From Stachybotrys elegans (taxonomy: Eukaryota > Ascomycota > Sordariomycetes > Hypocreales > Stachybotryaceae), in contig JAGPNK010000022.1 in NCBI GenBank assembly GCA_020746835.1, positions 1-64,000 of the forward strand: 64,000 bases of DNA, in the 5' to 3' direction. Every line of letters starts with the position of its first letter. The first letter of the stretch is position 1. This document shows positions 32,901 to 45,062 of this stretch, in pieces. The notes beneath the pieces are model-generated. The model did not search any database. It was not told the origin of the DNA and saw nothing but the letters and a program-made list of their open reading frames with translations. A program made the position numbers and the translations under genes.

Positions 32901-33958
32901 AGTCTGAAAGCAAAAGCTCTTCCTCTGTAAAAGATTTCCAATGCAATTTCTGGATTGGGTCCCACTCGGACAGCTCCAGCCAATCCTCAGCGTCAGCTTC
33001 AGCTGAATCGGCTTCCAAGACGCTCAATGTTGACGTCTCGATGCGAGTCACATACGTAACCGTCGATCGAGCTGGATGGTTTGACCCCTCCCTGCTCGCC
33101 ATGAGCAAGTCGTTCATGAGGGGTTCGGATGACAACAACTATACGCCCTGGGCCACTTGGAACGATGGACTAAAGGACGAAGCCGTAGCTGAGGCTATCA
33201 AACAGAATGGGTCGGATAAGCCCGAAGGATACCTTGCCGCATTCCCCGTCGGTTACATCTTGGTAAAGGACTGCGTCATCAAGGTCACCTGCTCGGGCAG
33301 CGACGGCAAAGCACTCAAGGAGCACATTGACAGAAAGTCCCAGAGCTCAGGTGGTTTCCTGTGTTTCTCACATAGCAGCGCCTCAAGCTCCTTGACTAAT
33401 GGCAGCACATCGTCCACGACGAGCACAAAAGATGGTGTGGTGATCCGCATTCCTGGGCCGCAAATCCTGGGCTACATGATGCAAGTGGTGGACAAGGACG
33501 AGTCACAGCCATTCAAAATGCTGGAGGCTGACGAAATGTTCCTGGATCATCTCGATGAGATAGATAAACAGGAAAAGGATAAAGAGGACAAAAAGCGGAA
33601 GCCTGAACCATCACGCAGCGTCGTTCCAGGCCTTGGACTTGGTCACAAGCCCCAACGGACCATTCGCCGGTACGATGATGATGATAGAAGCAGATCCTCT
33701 GGCAATGATCAGCCCTCTGGCGGGTCGACTGCTGAGAAACCCGCGCGTAGTATCCTGCCCCCCAAGCCGACCGACCCTGTCTCTGGCAGCGGCACTGGAC
33801 ATTTGGCCGATGCACTTCAGCTAGCACTCAATGGTCGCGAGTTCAACGAGTGGGCTAGCACACAGCCAGATGATGTTAGAAAGGAGATCTTGAAAAAGCT
33901 TACAGAGACTTGGAAAGGGTTTATAGAGAGTTACTATCACGACCTGTCATCGCCATAA
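29992..33958 (+). CDS. Astacin-like metalloprotease fused to a large unknown region
   Basis: Two exons (29992-31255 and 31308-33958; 52-nt intron) give 1,304 residues. The first third contains a metzincin site, HEFGHTLGLLHEHQSP (His214, Glu215, His218, His224), and the Met-turn SIMHYP near 280, as in astacin (M12A) peptidases. No signal peptide or prodomain is obvious, so an intracellular or unconventionally exported enzyme is implied. Just after it, DLNRDHYGEI resembles an EF-hand loop lacking the last acidic ligand. The remaining roughly 880 residues hold Ala/Lys/Glu-rich probable coiled coils (about 560-950), a Ser-rich stretch, two beta-rich blocks around RVTYVTVDRAGWFDPSLL and GVVIRIPGPQILGY, a basic low-complexity linker and a charged C terminus. 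I recognise no family for this part. The ATG at 29992 has the better context (AAAATGTCC). Confidence 0.85.
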
Positions 33959-34117
33959 TCTTTATATTATTACGTAAACCCATACTTCTTATCTGCATTG
34001 TTGCCAGTCGGTGAGTGCAGCCGCAGCTGAAACTTTACTCAAATGGTTACCCCGCATCTACACCTCTCAATCGCGTAAGCAGCTGTGACATTTGGCTTCC
34101 TACATTGTCAACTTGCC

Positions 34118-35577
34118 ATGGCCAATACACTTCGTACTCCTGAATCGTACCTTTCGCGACTTCAGGGTCTCGGGGTGGATGCCTGGTCGCTTGAGACTAA
34201 AATTGGCAAAACTAGAGTGTTCTACACAGACGAATCTAGTTCCTACCCTATCAACAGCCCAACTAATCTCATTGCAACAGCAAAGCTGGCAGAACGTGGT
34301 TCGACGAGTATCTGCGTGATCGAAAACATTTCCGCCGAGTGGGTTTCGAGCCTTGGCGCAGCCTGGGATATCGATCCGTCCTTTTTCGCAACACATGCCA
34401 GCAAGCACTACCAAGACACGCCCTGGCAGAAAGACTTTGACTTTGGTTGGGATCACGATGCATTGAGCCGCGAATCGGGCTCTCCATCTAAAGCGGTGAG
34501 GCCATCCTTTCTCCGGGGACCAATTGAGTTTGTGGACGGCATATTCCGATACGATAATGCCTCCGCGGTCAATCTTCCAAGCCATGTCCCCCGGGTTCAT
34601 TCCAAAGGGGAGTGTCCAGTACAGTCAACTCGAATCACATACTGCCGTCCGAACATCTGGATGTGTAAGTCCACTTTGCGCTAACTTGGCGTCCTTTCGC
34701 ACCTCAATAGCTTACTGGCCTAGATTTGTTTCTTGTTGACGGTCCACTGGAACTTCCGGGATATAGCCCGTGCTCCAATGACTTGCCGGCCTTGCGTTTC
34801 CCGTATGCGCTCAACACAGGAGGTCTACAACTACCGCGGTTACTTTCCGAGCCCCAGAATAAATACAGCATTTATGAATTGCTACAAACTTTCTGTCAGC
34901 ATCCTTGGCACCACAAGTTACTTTTCGACCTTCGGCCACAAGGAATCGACAAGAGTCATAATGTGATGCCCGGCTCTGCCTTTATATATCTCTTCGCAAG
35001 CTGCTTATGGGAAGAAAACCTAAGTTACCTTGACAAAGAGATAAAGCGCATTAGCTTTCGAGAGATACGGAACCCAAAGTTGGAGACTAACAACGTGTTG
35101 CACGACAAACGAGAGGACCTCGCTCGGCTCAAGGACGAGTTAGTGAGAACAGCCATGCATGTTCCCAGCGAAATAGAGAATTACTTTGAGACATATTGGT
35201 CTGGTGGGGAGTATTACTCGCGAATCAAACCGAACGTTACCCAACATTTCGAGCGCCTTATAGCGGACACGAATAAGCTCGAGGCTTTCTTGATGGAAAC
35301 ATTCACACTCTTTATGAGCTCCATCAGCGTTCAAGACACCCACCGGAGCATGGATCAGGCGCAAAGAGGAAGTCGGCTTACCATCTTGGCATTCATTTAT
35401 GTTCCTCTTTCCTTTGTCACTGGTGTTTTTGGGATGAATATCCAGCAGATCAACGGATCTGGCTTGGATATCTGGGTCTGCTTTGTGGTACTTGTGGCAG
35501 TCATATTTCTTACTGTGCCAGTCTTTTTGACCATGAAACTTTCTGGGGACAGGAAGGCTAACGACTCCAGCGTATGA
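34118..35577 (+). CDS. CorA-type Mg2+ transporter-like membrane protein
   Basis: Two exons (34118-34664 and 34724-35577; 59-nt intron) give 466 residues. The C-terminal end has two transmembrane helices, ILAFIYVPLSFVTGVFGMN and IWVCFVVLVAVIFLTVPVF, with the CorA signature GMN in GVFGMNIQQINGSG between them. A long helical segment (LSYLDKEIKRISFREIRN onwards) precedes them, as in CorA family cytoplasmic domains. The N-terminal half (WVSSLGAAWDIDPSFFATH, WHHKLLFDLRP) is typical of the large group of fungal CorA-like proteins whose substrate is not established; Mg2+ transport is inferred from the motif only. The acidic selectivity loop after GMN is replaced by IQQINGSG, so transport capacity is uncertain. 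The ATG at 34118 is the first in frame. Confidence 0.85.
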
Positions 35578-36111
35578 TTCATTCCGGCTTAAAGTTTGGA
35601 ATCTGCATTTGCTCAAATTGGTGAGGGCATCGATTCGAATTTATACATGTGATGATTTACAGGGTCAAACCAACCTGATCGATAGTTTATATAGTAGTTA
35701 AACCATAGGATGCCTCTGATTGTTCATGGTGCTTAATTTAGCTGTCTGGTAATGTTTGGGTCTTGTATGTAGGCGGTAATCTATTTCGGTGTAAGCTAAT
35801 AATATACATTTATCCATTCCATAATTGATTTGGCATTCTGCCGCTCTATCCTCATTGGGTCTCACGTTTCGACTGCTGTGCGTTAATAGGCCCTTGGCCC
35901 CAGGGACGTGGCCAAGACACGGGATTTCCGAAGCCCCGTGTCCGTGTCTTGGCGGCACTCGGCATTTCATCCGGTATGATTTGCAATGATAAATTCCAAC
36001 AAGGGTAGACACGTATATATGCTGTCAGAATTCACCATGATGGTCCTTCTATCTTCATCTCTGTTTATTTGTTATATTTCTTCCCTGACTTTGCCTTAAC
36101 TCATTACCAAG
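35578..36111. other. Intergenic region before the ABC transporter
   Basis: About 0.53 kb, somewhat AT-rich. It contains an interrupted inverted repeat around 35905-35955, in which GGACGTGGCCAAGACACGGG and a later CCCGTGTCCGTGTCTTGGCG can pair. No gene was recognised. Confidence 0.5.
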
Positions 36112-39100
36112 ATGTTGTGGCGTCAGGTATGGATCTTGTGCTGCAAGAATTGGATCATAACTAAGCGACGCTGGGCTTCAACTCTCCTACGGGCTTTCCT
36201 TGTCCCAATTCTCCTTGTCGTCCTACTGTAACCACCACCAAGCCAATCATAGACTACAGCTAACTCTGACCAGATGTTACGCTCGGAACTTTCTATCCAC
36301 TCCTGCTACCTTCGGCATTGGTACCTCTGCGGAGGTGTGTGGCCTCGAGGAGGCACTGAGTCAAGTGTCCGGCGGAAGAGATCGAATCGTTTTCGTCGAC
36401 AACGGCTTTGGCAATCGCGACATAGAGTCTGTCATATCAACCGTTAGCAGGCAATTCAGGTCCACAGGCATCAGCAGCACAACACTCAGGAGGGAAACCC
36501 AGCTTCGCACGGAATGCAATAGTTCATCACAGGGATCCTCGAGATGTGTCGCCGCCGTCATATTTCATTCTTCTGAGGGAGGTGGATGGAACTACACACT
36601 TCGAGCCGACGCCGTTCTGGGGTCATCAATTGACGTTACTTCATCCAACAACGATGCCCAGGTTTACAGTCTGCCGTTGCAACATGCCATCGACTTTGCT
36701 ATCAGCAGCATCTACCGGCCCGAAAACATTCCATATACTATTTTCGAGTACCCGTTCACGAGCCAGACGAACGAAGAGCGAGACAAGTCCAACCATGCCC
36801 AATACATGGGGAACATCATCTCCATCCTAGGCGTAGGGTTTTACATCGCCATGGTCGGTGTTTTATACCATCTGACAGGTTTCATGGCCACCGAACGAGA
36901 GTCAGGCATGAGCCAGCTGCTAGATGTCATGATGCCAGATCAGAGAGCGTGGCAGCCACAGGCGGCAAGATTCTTGTCACAGCACCTGTCCTTTTCACTC
37001 GTCTACGCCCCCGGTTGGATCATCATGGGTATAATCATGGGCACCCTTGCGTTCGAAAGTACGTCTGTTGTTATACCCTTGATTTCGAACCTGGTTTGTG
37101 GATTATCTTTGACGTCTTTGGCCATTTTCTGCGCTGTTTGGTTCCGAGAGGCGCAGTTGAGCGGCATCACTGCCGTCATCGTTAGCTTGGTATTGGCGAT
37201 CATAGCCCAGGCCACTCGCGCACCATCGTGGGCGGTTGGAGTTCTCGCATTCCTATTTCCTCCCTCCAATTACATCTACCTGGTCGTTACTATCGCACGC
37301 TGGGAGCGCCAGAATGAGGCGGCTAGTCTCATCGAACCCCCACCTGGCTCGGGCCTGCCTATCATCACGTTTTGGGTCTTTGCCGCAATCCACACTGCCG
37401 CCCTCCCTCTCCTTGCGGCTGTGATGGAGAGGAAGCTGTTTGGATCTAGGTCCCAAAGACGCCTGGCGCCCGGAGCTCCTACAGCAGTTTCCCTTGAGGG
37501 CTTTTCCAAGACGTATGAGCCTCAATGGATCCAAAAGCTTCAGGCAAAGATTACCAACACATCTGTGACGCCTGTACATGCCGTCAAAGGCCTGAATCTC
37601 AACCTATCTCGAGGCGAGGTCGTCGTGCTTCTTGGCGCCAACGGCAGCGGCAAGTCGACCACTCTCGATGCCGTGGCGGGAATGCACTCGGCAACCACAG
37701 GTTCTATATCGCTGAGCTACGGAGACTATGGTACATTCGGACATTGTCCTCAAAAGAATGTTCTCTGGGACGACTTGACTGTCTTGGAGCATGCAAAAAT
37801 CTTTCAGGGCCTCAAGTCCACTATTACGCCTTCACTCCAAGAAACCAAGGCTCTAGTGCAAGCCTGCGATCTTTCCGCCAACATTTCCACCCCCTCCAAG
37901 GCGCTCTCTGGAGGACAGAAGCGTAAGCTCCAGCTGGTTATGATGTTTGCTGGCAGGTCGACCATCTGCTGCGTTGATGAAGTCTCCTCTGGTGTTGATC
38001 CTCTCTCTAGAAGGAGGCTCTGGGATATTCTCCTCGCCGAGAGAGGCCGTCGGACGATGCTGTTGACAACTCATTTCCTCGACGAAGCTGATGTACTGGC
38101 TGATCGAATTGCCATTATGGCGGATGGATGCCTGAAAGCCCACGGAACATCTGCCGAGTTGAAGGAAATGACAGCAGGCTACCGAGTTCATATCAAGAAA
38201 GCTGCTCCATACACGTACCACGACATTCCGCTTGTCATTCGCGATGAAGAAATTATATACTTGCCGGGCTCTTCATCGAGTACAGCACCATTTTTGAGGA
38301 GAATCGAAGGCGACGGGATTACCGACTACCAGGTCCATGGCCCTACACTTGAGGAGGCTTTTCTTCGAGTTGTAGACAAATCGGCCCTGTACAACGCCCC
38401 GACTTCACCGCACCTCCTCGAGGGCCACCCAACAGGCGCACCTCGACAGATTGGCATCTTGCTACGGAAGAGAATCACCATTTTCAAGCGGATGTTTATG
38501 ATATACTTGCTTGCCATCATCCTGCCCATCATCGCAACATGTTGTGCCACGATATTTTTGAGCAGAATATCAGCTGCAAATTGCGACCCGGACATGGAAG
38601 AGATGGTTTCGACCGATACTGTGTTCTCAGAAATTAGACTGGTGACGGGACCTCAAGCCCAACTGAGCGACGCCGCCTTGGATGTCCTCAGCCAGGCATC
38701 ACCCGGGGCCGTCACTTATGTCGAAACTATCGATGAATTCCATGCCGAGATAAGAAGCCAGGCTTCGAGCTTGGTGCCGGGCGGGTTCTTTATAGGAAGT
38801 GAGCCCACATTCGCATGGCGCGCTGATGGACCCTTGATCTTCTCGCATACGGTCCAGAACGTTTTGAATAACGAGCTTCTCAATTTGACCATCGCCAGTG
38901 ACTTCCAGCCCCTGGACATCCCTTTCATGGGAAACGTCGGCGACGGCCTCATATTTACCACCATCTTCGGCTTCGCCATGGCGGTGTACCCTGCTTTCCT
39001 GACGCTGTATCCGACTCTTGAGCGCACAAGGGGCATCCGGAGTATGCAGTACAGCAATGGAGTTAGCGCTCTCTCGGCATGGCTTGCCCATCTACTTTTC

Positions 39101-40573
39101 GACTTCTTGATCACCCTTGTGGTAGCCTCGGTCGCCGTCATCATTCTGGTGGCCGCCTCTGATGTCTGGTACCACGTGGGCTATCTTTTTCTCGTATTCG
39201 TACTTTACGGCATAGCATCGACACTTTTGTGCTATGCAATTTCACTCGTGGCCAAGTCACAGCTGGGTGCCTTTGCGGTAGCCGCATGCGTTCAAGCAGG
39301 GGCTTTCCTCGTCTTCTTCGTCACGTACATGGTCATCTTGACGTATTCACACAACAACACACTCACCATTTCCTTCTACGGGCTAGGCCTTCTGTCTCCG
39401 GTATGCAATTTGGCCAGGTCAGTGTACTTGTCATTGAATCTTTTCGGTGTGACGTGTCGCGGCCGAGAACTAGCCGCGTATCCTGGGGCTATCGACGTCT
39501 TCGGGGGACCCCTTCTATACCTAGTCCTTCAAGCATTGCTTTTGTTCTCTTTGCTGTGGGTACGAGAGTCTGGGATAACCCTCAAGCGAATGCGCAAGCC
39601 GATGCACGATCAAAATAGTTACGAGATGCATGGCAGTGGATTGGAAGTGGTCGGCCTAACCAAACAGTTCAAGCGTCACCTTGCCGTCGACAATATAAGT
39701 TTCCAGATCCCAAAGAACGAATGTTTCGCTCTTCTCGGCCCCAATGGCGCCGGCAAAACGACATGCATTTCGATGATACGGGGAGAGATGCTTCCTTCGG
39801 TTCCGACGAGCGATGTGCTAGTAGAGGGTGTCTCAGCTCTTCATAATTTGAAAGCTCGCGCGAAAATGGGTGTCTGCCCACAGATTGATGCCCTAGACAA
39901 GATGACGGTCTTGGAGCACCTGAGCTTTTACGCACAGATCCGAGGTGTCTCGAAGCCGACATACAACATCAATACCATCCTCGACTCCCTAGGACTGCGG
40001 CAATACTCTCACCGCATGGCGGAAAGCCTTTCCGGCGGCAACAAGCGGAAGCTCTCTTTGGGTATAGCCCTCATAGGAAACCCCAGTGTCCTGTTGCTCG
40101 ACGAGCCATCCTCTGGCATGGATGCAGCAAGCATGCGGTTGATGTGGCGCATTCTCTCGTCCGTGATACCCGGGCGGTCGTTGCTTTTGACCACCCACTC
40201 CATGGAAGAGGCCGATGCGCTGGCAACGCGTGCCGGCATTGTCGCGGGACGAATGTTGGCGTCTGGCAAGACAGAGGAGCTGAGAGCGAGGTACGGGAAC
40301 CGGTACTTTGTCCACCTTGTGCACAAAGACGCTCCACACACGAGCGACGCCGCCACGAATCTGATTGAGAACTGGATTCAAGGCTCTTTTCCGAGCGCTT
40401 GTCTTTCCAGGTCGCGCTACGGACAAGTGCGGTTCGAACTACAAGGTGGGCAGCTCGCGAGCGTATTCCAAGAGATTGAAAATGGAAAGGAGAGGGTCGG
40501 AGTGCAGTATTATAACATCAACAGGGCGACGCTGGAGCAGGTGTTCCTGGGTGTTCTCGGCGAATCTGAGTAG
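36112..40573 (+). CDS. ABCA-type full ABC transporter
   Basis: Two exons (36112-36227 and 36274-40573; 46-nt intron) give 1,471 residues in a TMD-NBD-TMD-NBD order. The short first exon begins MLWRQVWILCCKNWIITKRR and the first membrane helix, the usual ABCA start. NBD1 has Walker A GANGSGKST (about residue 493), signature LSGGQKRK (about 583) and Walker B ending VDE. NBD2 has GPNGAGKTT (about 1194), LSGGNKRKLSLG (about 1290) and LLLDEPSSGMD. Large extracytosolic loops follow the first helix of each half, as in ABCA proteins. Both ATP sites look competent; NBD1 has VDEVSSG in place of the common LDEPSSG. ABCA members move lipids in animals, whereas the fungal ones are poorly studied. The gene stands alone, so no substrate can be inferred. 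Confidence 0.92.
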
Positions 40574-40902
40574 CAGTCCGATGGAGTAGACTAGATGGTC
40601 AGGGCTGTCTTGTAAGATGTTTGCAAAGTCTATAAAGGATTGACCAAATTATCATAGCCAACGGACAGCTGGTAAGGGTCTCTGTCTCTCTCTACTATTT
40701 ATTGCATTGGTTACCAGGGTATAAGCCACTATCCCTACTCTTTATTTGCTCTCTGGCTTCTACCTTATACTATACACTTATCATCACTATGATGTCTAGA
40801 TTTGAAAGGGACTTTTGTTCGCTTACGCAATTAGCGAGGCTGTGCAAGGTGGAGAAGATATATAAATCTGCCACGCCCAGCTAACCACAGTGATCCGTCA
40901 GC
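40574..40902. other. Intergenic region before the zinc-cluster regulator
   Basis: About 0.33 kb, holding the 3' flank of the ABC transporter and the promoter of the regulator gene; a TATAAAT-like sequence lies at 40859-40866, about 40 bp before the ATG. No gene seen. Confidence 0.45.
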
Positions 40903-42468
40903 ATGGATTTTACGGCCAAGGCATGCACTACATGTGCCAGGGCGAAAATCAAGTGTGAGCCCGGGCTGCTCAAATGCACTAGGTTCGCCTCATATTCCAA
41001 CGTTAATATCTTACTGACCTTCTAGGTGTGACCGGCTTGGGAAGGATTGCCATGTCGAACCTCGAAAAACTAGTAGACGAGCTACCTTTAGGAAAGAGTG
41101 AGTACTTGCCTATAAGACAGAACCAACTGACCGGCATAGGGATATGATTCGGCTCCAGTCCAAGGTGGAATCATTGGAGCACCTCATCAGTTCCTCATTG
41201 CGGAACACGTCAGATATTCCAGCCGATCACAGTCCGAATTTAACCAGCTATGAAGCAGGTTCAGGACTTGAAATCTTCCGAAGAGAGATGATGCAGTTTT
41301 TCCCATTTGTTGCTATTCCCACTGGCATGACTCGCGAAATGCTCGTCGTACAGAAACCTATGCTTTGCATGGCTATTGACGTGGTCACTCAGCAGGCTGA
41401 TCTTTCCACTACTTTCCGGGAGAAGATGAGTCAAAGGGTGGTTATCAATGGCGAGAAGGACTTGGATCTATTACAAAGCATTCTGGTCTACCTAGCGTGG
41501 TAAGTCATTCGATATTTTTTGTACAAGTCCTAACTGCTCAGGAATCATGTCCATGTGGACCCGGGAACACACTTCATCACCATGGTGTATATCGCCACAG
41601 CTTTGACATCACAGCTTGGCCTCGACCAAATAACTCGGAGTCGATTAGGAGCTCTCAGAGAACTTGAACGACCGAACGATCCCAAAGTTCATACCAACGA
41701 AGAGATTAGAGCCCTTCTCGGCCTGTCTTGGCTCACTTCCACGTAAATACCGTCCCCTCATTATTTGACTTGTCTCACATTTCAGGTTCTCCAATACCAT
41801 CCAAGATATTTCCGGTTTGAACTTGACGATGGTCGCCGACTTTGGTTGTCAGCGACTTCGGGAATTCCCTTCCGACGCATACCTGATACAGCTCACTCAG
41901 ATTCAACAGCTTGCCAGCTCCACGAGGTCAATCTACCGAGGCATTCTCGAGTTGCCAATGCCTCAAGTGGAAGCTACTGCTGCTATTTCCTCTCTGAATG
42001 CGTCAGTCAAAGACCTTGGGATACGCTTAGACCGATCTCTGCCCCATCCGCGTAAGACCTCCTCCTGCAGAAGCTATATGCTCTAACGTTATAGAACTAC
42101 TCACAATGTCATACTGCTCCCTGGAGGTATATCTGTACAAGGTCTCTTTAGATGGCATCTGTCCTGATTATATACCTTCACTCTTCACTGCCGCCATCAC
42201 CATCGTCAACGAATTCAGCAACGTCCGAGATTCAGTCATTCCATTTCTTCCCTATCCTTTCTGGATCCAACTAGGTCACGCCATCTTGATTCTCTCTCGT
42301 GTCTTGGCGATGGGCCACGACCCCATGTTTTCTCTCCACAGGTTCGAGTTTCAGGGTGCTCTGGAGCAGTTGATGCACAAGTTGGAAAGGGTTATCCGAC
42401 ATGGAAAAGAGGAAGCACGTACAGGGAGAAAGCTTCATGAAGTTTTGAACTTTTACCAGGAAGGCTAG
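40903..42468 (+). CDS. Zn2Cys6 fungal transcription factor
   Basis: Six exons (40903-40982, 41026-41097, 41140-41499, 41542-41742, 41786-42051, 42095-42468) give 450 residues. The N-terminal binuclear zinc cluster is split by the first intron. It reads ACTTCARAKIKCE, then KCTRCDRLGKDC, so all six Cys are present with normal spacing. A basic linker (RKTSRRATFRK) and a short coiled coil (MIRLQSKVESLEHLI) follow, the usual DNA-binding and dimerisation arrangement. The rest is a helical fungal regulator region without a sharp motif. The protein is shorter than many Zn2Cys6 factors and lacks an obvious complete middle homology region. It sits directly downstream of the ABC transporter on the same strand, so regulation of that gene is possible but unproven. 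Confidence 0.87.
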
Positions 42469-43415
42469 CAGATATATGCTCCATGGTGGAACTTGAACAA
42501 TGGTATACCGGGAATTGATTCAAGTCAATTCTGTCCTCCGAGAATAATACCAATATCTGTTGAGAGATGCATTAGATGAGAATAAGCGCATTCAAAGAAA
42601 TGCGCTTCACGGCAATATCTACGCTCTAGAAGATGCGTCGGAAGAAGAACGCAGTACAGAAACGAAATATTAATCACACTGAATTCCGATTCTAGCCTCT
42701 GTTCATGGCCATGACATAGCGAAGCACCTCTTATTAGGCGCATACCAATCGAATTTGATATGGCGGCTTCACCGGCTATAAAAGTGGTAACACCACATGC
42801 AAATGCTTTATTCATGCAGGCTACGAGGTGAACGAGGACCCTTTACTACTAGCAACAAGGCTGATAGAAGTGGGTTGAGGCACCCATCGTAATAAAGAAG
42901 TTGCCAAAATTATAACAGCATGTCACTCGTTGTTACACTTCTGGCCCACCATCTTGCGTCTTGCTGCATTTCCTCACCCTGACGCATTTCTTCCTCCATA
43001 TATTTCATGTATCCCAATCGAGTCAATTTGTATGCCCCAATGGGATACAGATCTGCGACTTTGGGGCTCCTTCTGATGGTGAAGACGAGATTCAATAGAT
43101 AACACTTGGTAAGAAAATACATTAGGTTGAGAAAGCGTGAGGCTAAATCAGCTCACTATCCATTAAAGAACTAGTCGAGTTCTTGGATGTGGATGTTGCT
43201 TTAGCAATTACGTTCGACTTCCAACCAAGTTTGACAGCCTCTGCACCCAGCATAACATTGTCCAGCCTTCCCGTCTCCATGACTGCCTTGTATTCGTTTG
43301 AGCTCACACAGCTTTGGGCCAAACTGGTTCAGTCAGCCACGGGGAGTTGGAATGCAGCTTGCCTAGTCAAGGGAACTGAGGTATTGCCACAGCAGATAGA
43401 ATTGCAATCGTATTA
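42469..43415. other. Intergenic region left of the MITE-like element
   Basis: About 0.95 kb with only short unsupported frames. It ends at the TA flanking the small transposon derivative. Confidence 0.5.
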
Positions 43416-43669
43416 ACCCTTTGAGTGTGGTAAGGTGCCCTTAACGTCACAGACAGGGGTTTTGACCAATAAAAATATAGAAAAAATCGTGACTTCAGTT
43501 TCCTAGGAAATTGGGCTATGATGGAAGTCCTCGCATTCCTGCTAGGTACATACAGCCACATTATACGGCAATTGCATAAAGAAGGGACTAAAGTTGCTTC
43601 TTGTACTGACCTAAATTGAGGGGTAAATGGGTCGAATACATTGAGGGCACCTTACCGCAGTCGAAGGGA
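43416..43669. mobile_element. MITE-like internally deleted transposon derivative (254 bp)
   Basis: A 254-bp element flanked by TA (43414-43415 and 43670-43671) with 32-bp imperfect terminal inverted repeats (left ACCCTTTGAGTGTGGTAAGG; right end reading inward TCCCTTCGACTGCGGTAAGG). Its left 147 bp align with 7966-8113 and its right about 100 bp with 10055-10153 of the long element. It is therefore the same element with about 1.9 kb deleted internally, the junction being near 43563-43572. Unlike the long copy it keeps normal GC content. It carries no coding capacity and would have needed a transposase supplied in trans. Confidence 0.82.
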
Positions 43670-45062
43670 TATGCGTACAAGGAGTCGGGACTCGCTAACG
43701 GTGGACGGGGATATGTTTCACGAGACACTCAAGCTGGACCGTTGGACGAGTCAATGTTCAAATCGATTTCCATGGGCTTGGAGCTCTTCCGCAAGTGAGC
43801 GATTTTACGTCCTTCACCCGAAGCCGTGGATACCATGAGTTGGGGGTCATGTGCAGTCAACCAACAATTTCTAAAATAAGATGCACGAGTGCAAGCCTGT
43901 TGGTGAGGCCGCCCTAGATAATCTTACTGGCAGCGTTGCATCAAAGTCCTGAATGGGAGATGCTTCCGGCACACCATCGTCCTTTCTTGGAAACTGGAAG
44001 ACCAACACTGCCTTGGCTAGGTTTTAATGGAACCTTCCAGGGCACTCATGCACCGGCAGTTGGATTGTGATGCATGATCCTGACAACATGCACCCGAATT
44101 GGCTTTCCGACAACCAACAGGCCAGGGGGGCGTCCCTACAGAATTGTGGGCCTCCAAGTTGTAACGACATCCAATACAATGCGTGTGTGGAGCATGCTTC
44201 CTAAGGCAAGGGCTGTAAAGGCTGCCGCCGGTGTCAGAGTAATAATAATCTCGAGGCAGGAGTTCGCCGAGTGCCCTCTACCTGAATAGACAAATCATAC
44301 GAATGTCCAGGCGGCCCTCGTTCAACATTTTGACTGCATTTCTGGGTTAGAAGGATATTTATGGCGAGGGTTGATATGGGGAAACTCACGTATGACGCAA
44401 TTGCCAAAGGCTATCAAAGAAATGACTGCAGATACTGGGTGCTGGTTAAAGCTTTGTATGGCGAGGAGGTCTGCGACAAGGTAGACTCCTGAGAATTTCA
44501 TGATGTATGGACTGCAAGTGCGAAAACCACTGCTGCCGCACTTCTGGTCGACGATAGCATCATTATAATTGATGACTCAAGCGACGTGGAGTCGATCGAC
44601 AGCTGGTGAACCTATGACAACTCTCGTTCTCAAAGACAGTGGCAGCAGGATCAAGGCGATTCTACAGAAGTTCGAATCCACGAAGACGGAGTTAAAGCTA
44701 GAATCCAGGGAACAAGTCTTTTCTTCTCTACCTAACTGATCGACTTTCCATATATAGGGCGTAGACAGTAATAATGTCCAGTTCAAGACATGTCCGTTTA
44801 TAAAATCGCAATCTCCTTTGCTTAATAGCGTGCCCATCAGTCCCTAAGACTACTGGGGCTTCCAAGTAATCACCGTAAGACAGCGAAATATATATTGTGG
44901 GTATGAAAGAGGTTCTATCCAAGCTGATAGATGCACAATGATGTAGATGATCTCGTCATATGACGAAGCCGCTTTGCAGATCTAGCCAAAGATGTGCACT
45001 CTCTCATGACCTCGACTAGCATCAACTCATTGATGAGCTCCCATCAAGCACCGCTTGAACTA
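43670..45062. other. Intergenic region, no gene seen
   Basis: About 1.4 kb between the MITE-like element and the PAQR gene. Frames at 43616-43838 and 44074-44289 are short and unsupported. Around 44085-44260 a cysteine-containing stretch (NCGPPSCNDIQYNACVEHAS then a stop) could be a decayed small secreted protein, but I cannot show it. Confidence 0.4.

Noticed and set aside
39229..39618. Other-frame and antisense frames over 100 codons inside the ABC transporter, the ALDH and the metalloprotease genes
   Set aside because: They are shadows of high-GC coding sequence; the sense frames carry full catalytic motifs.
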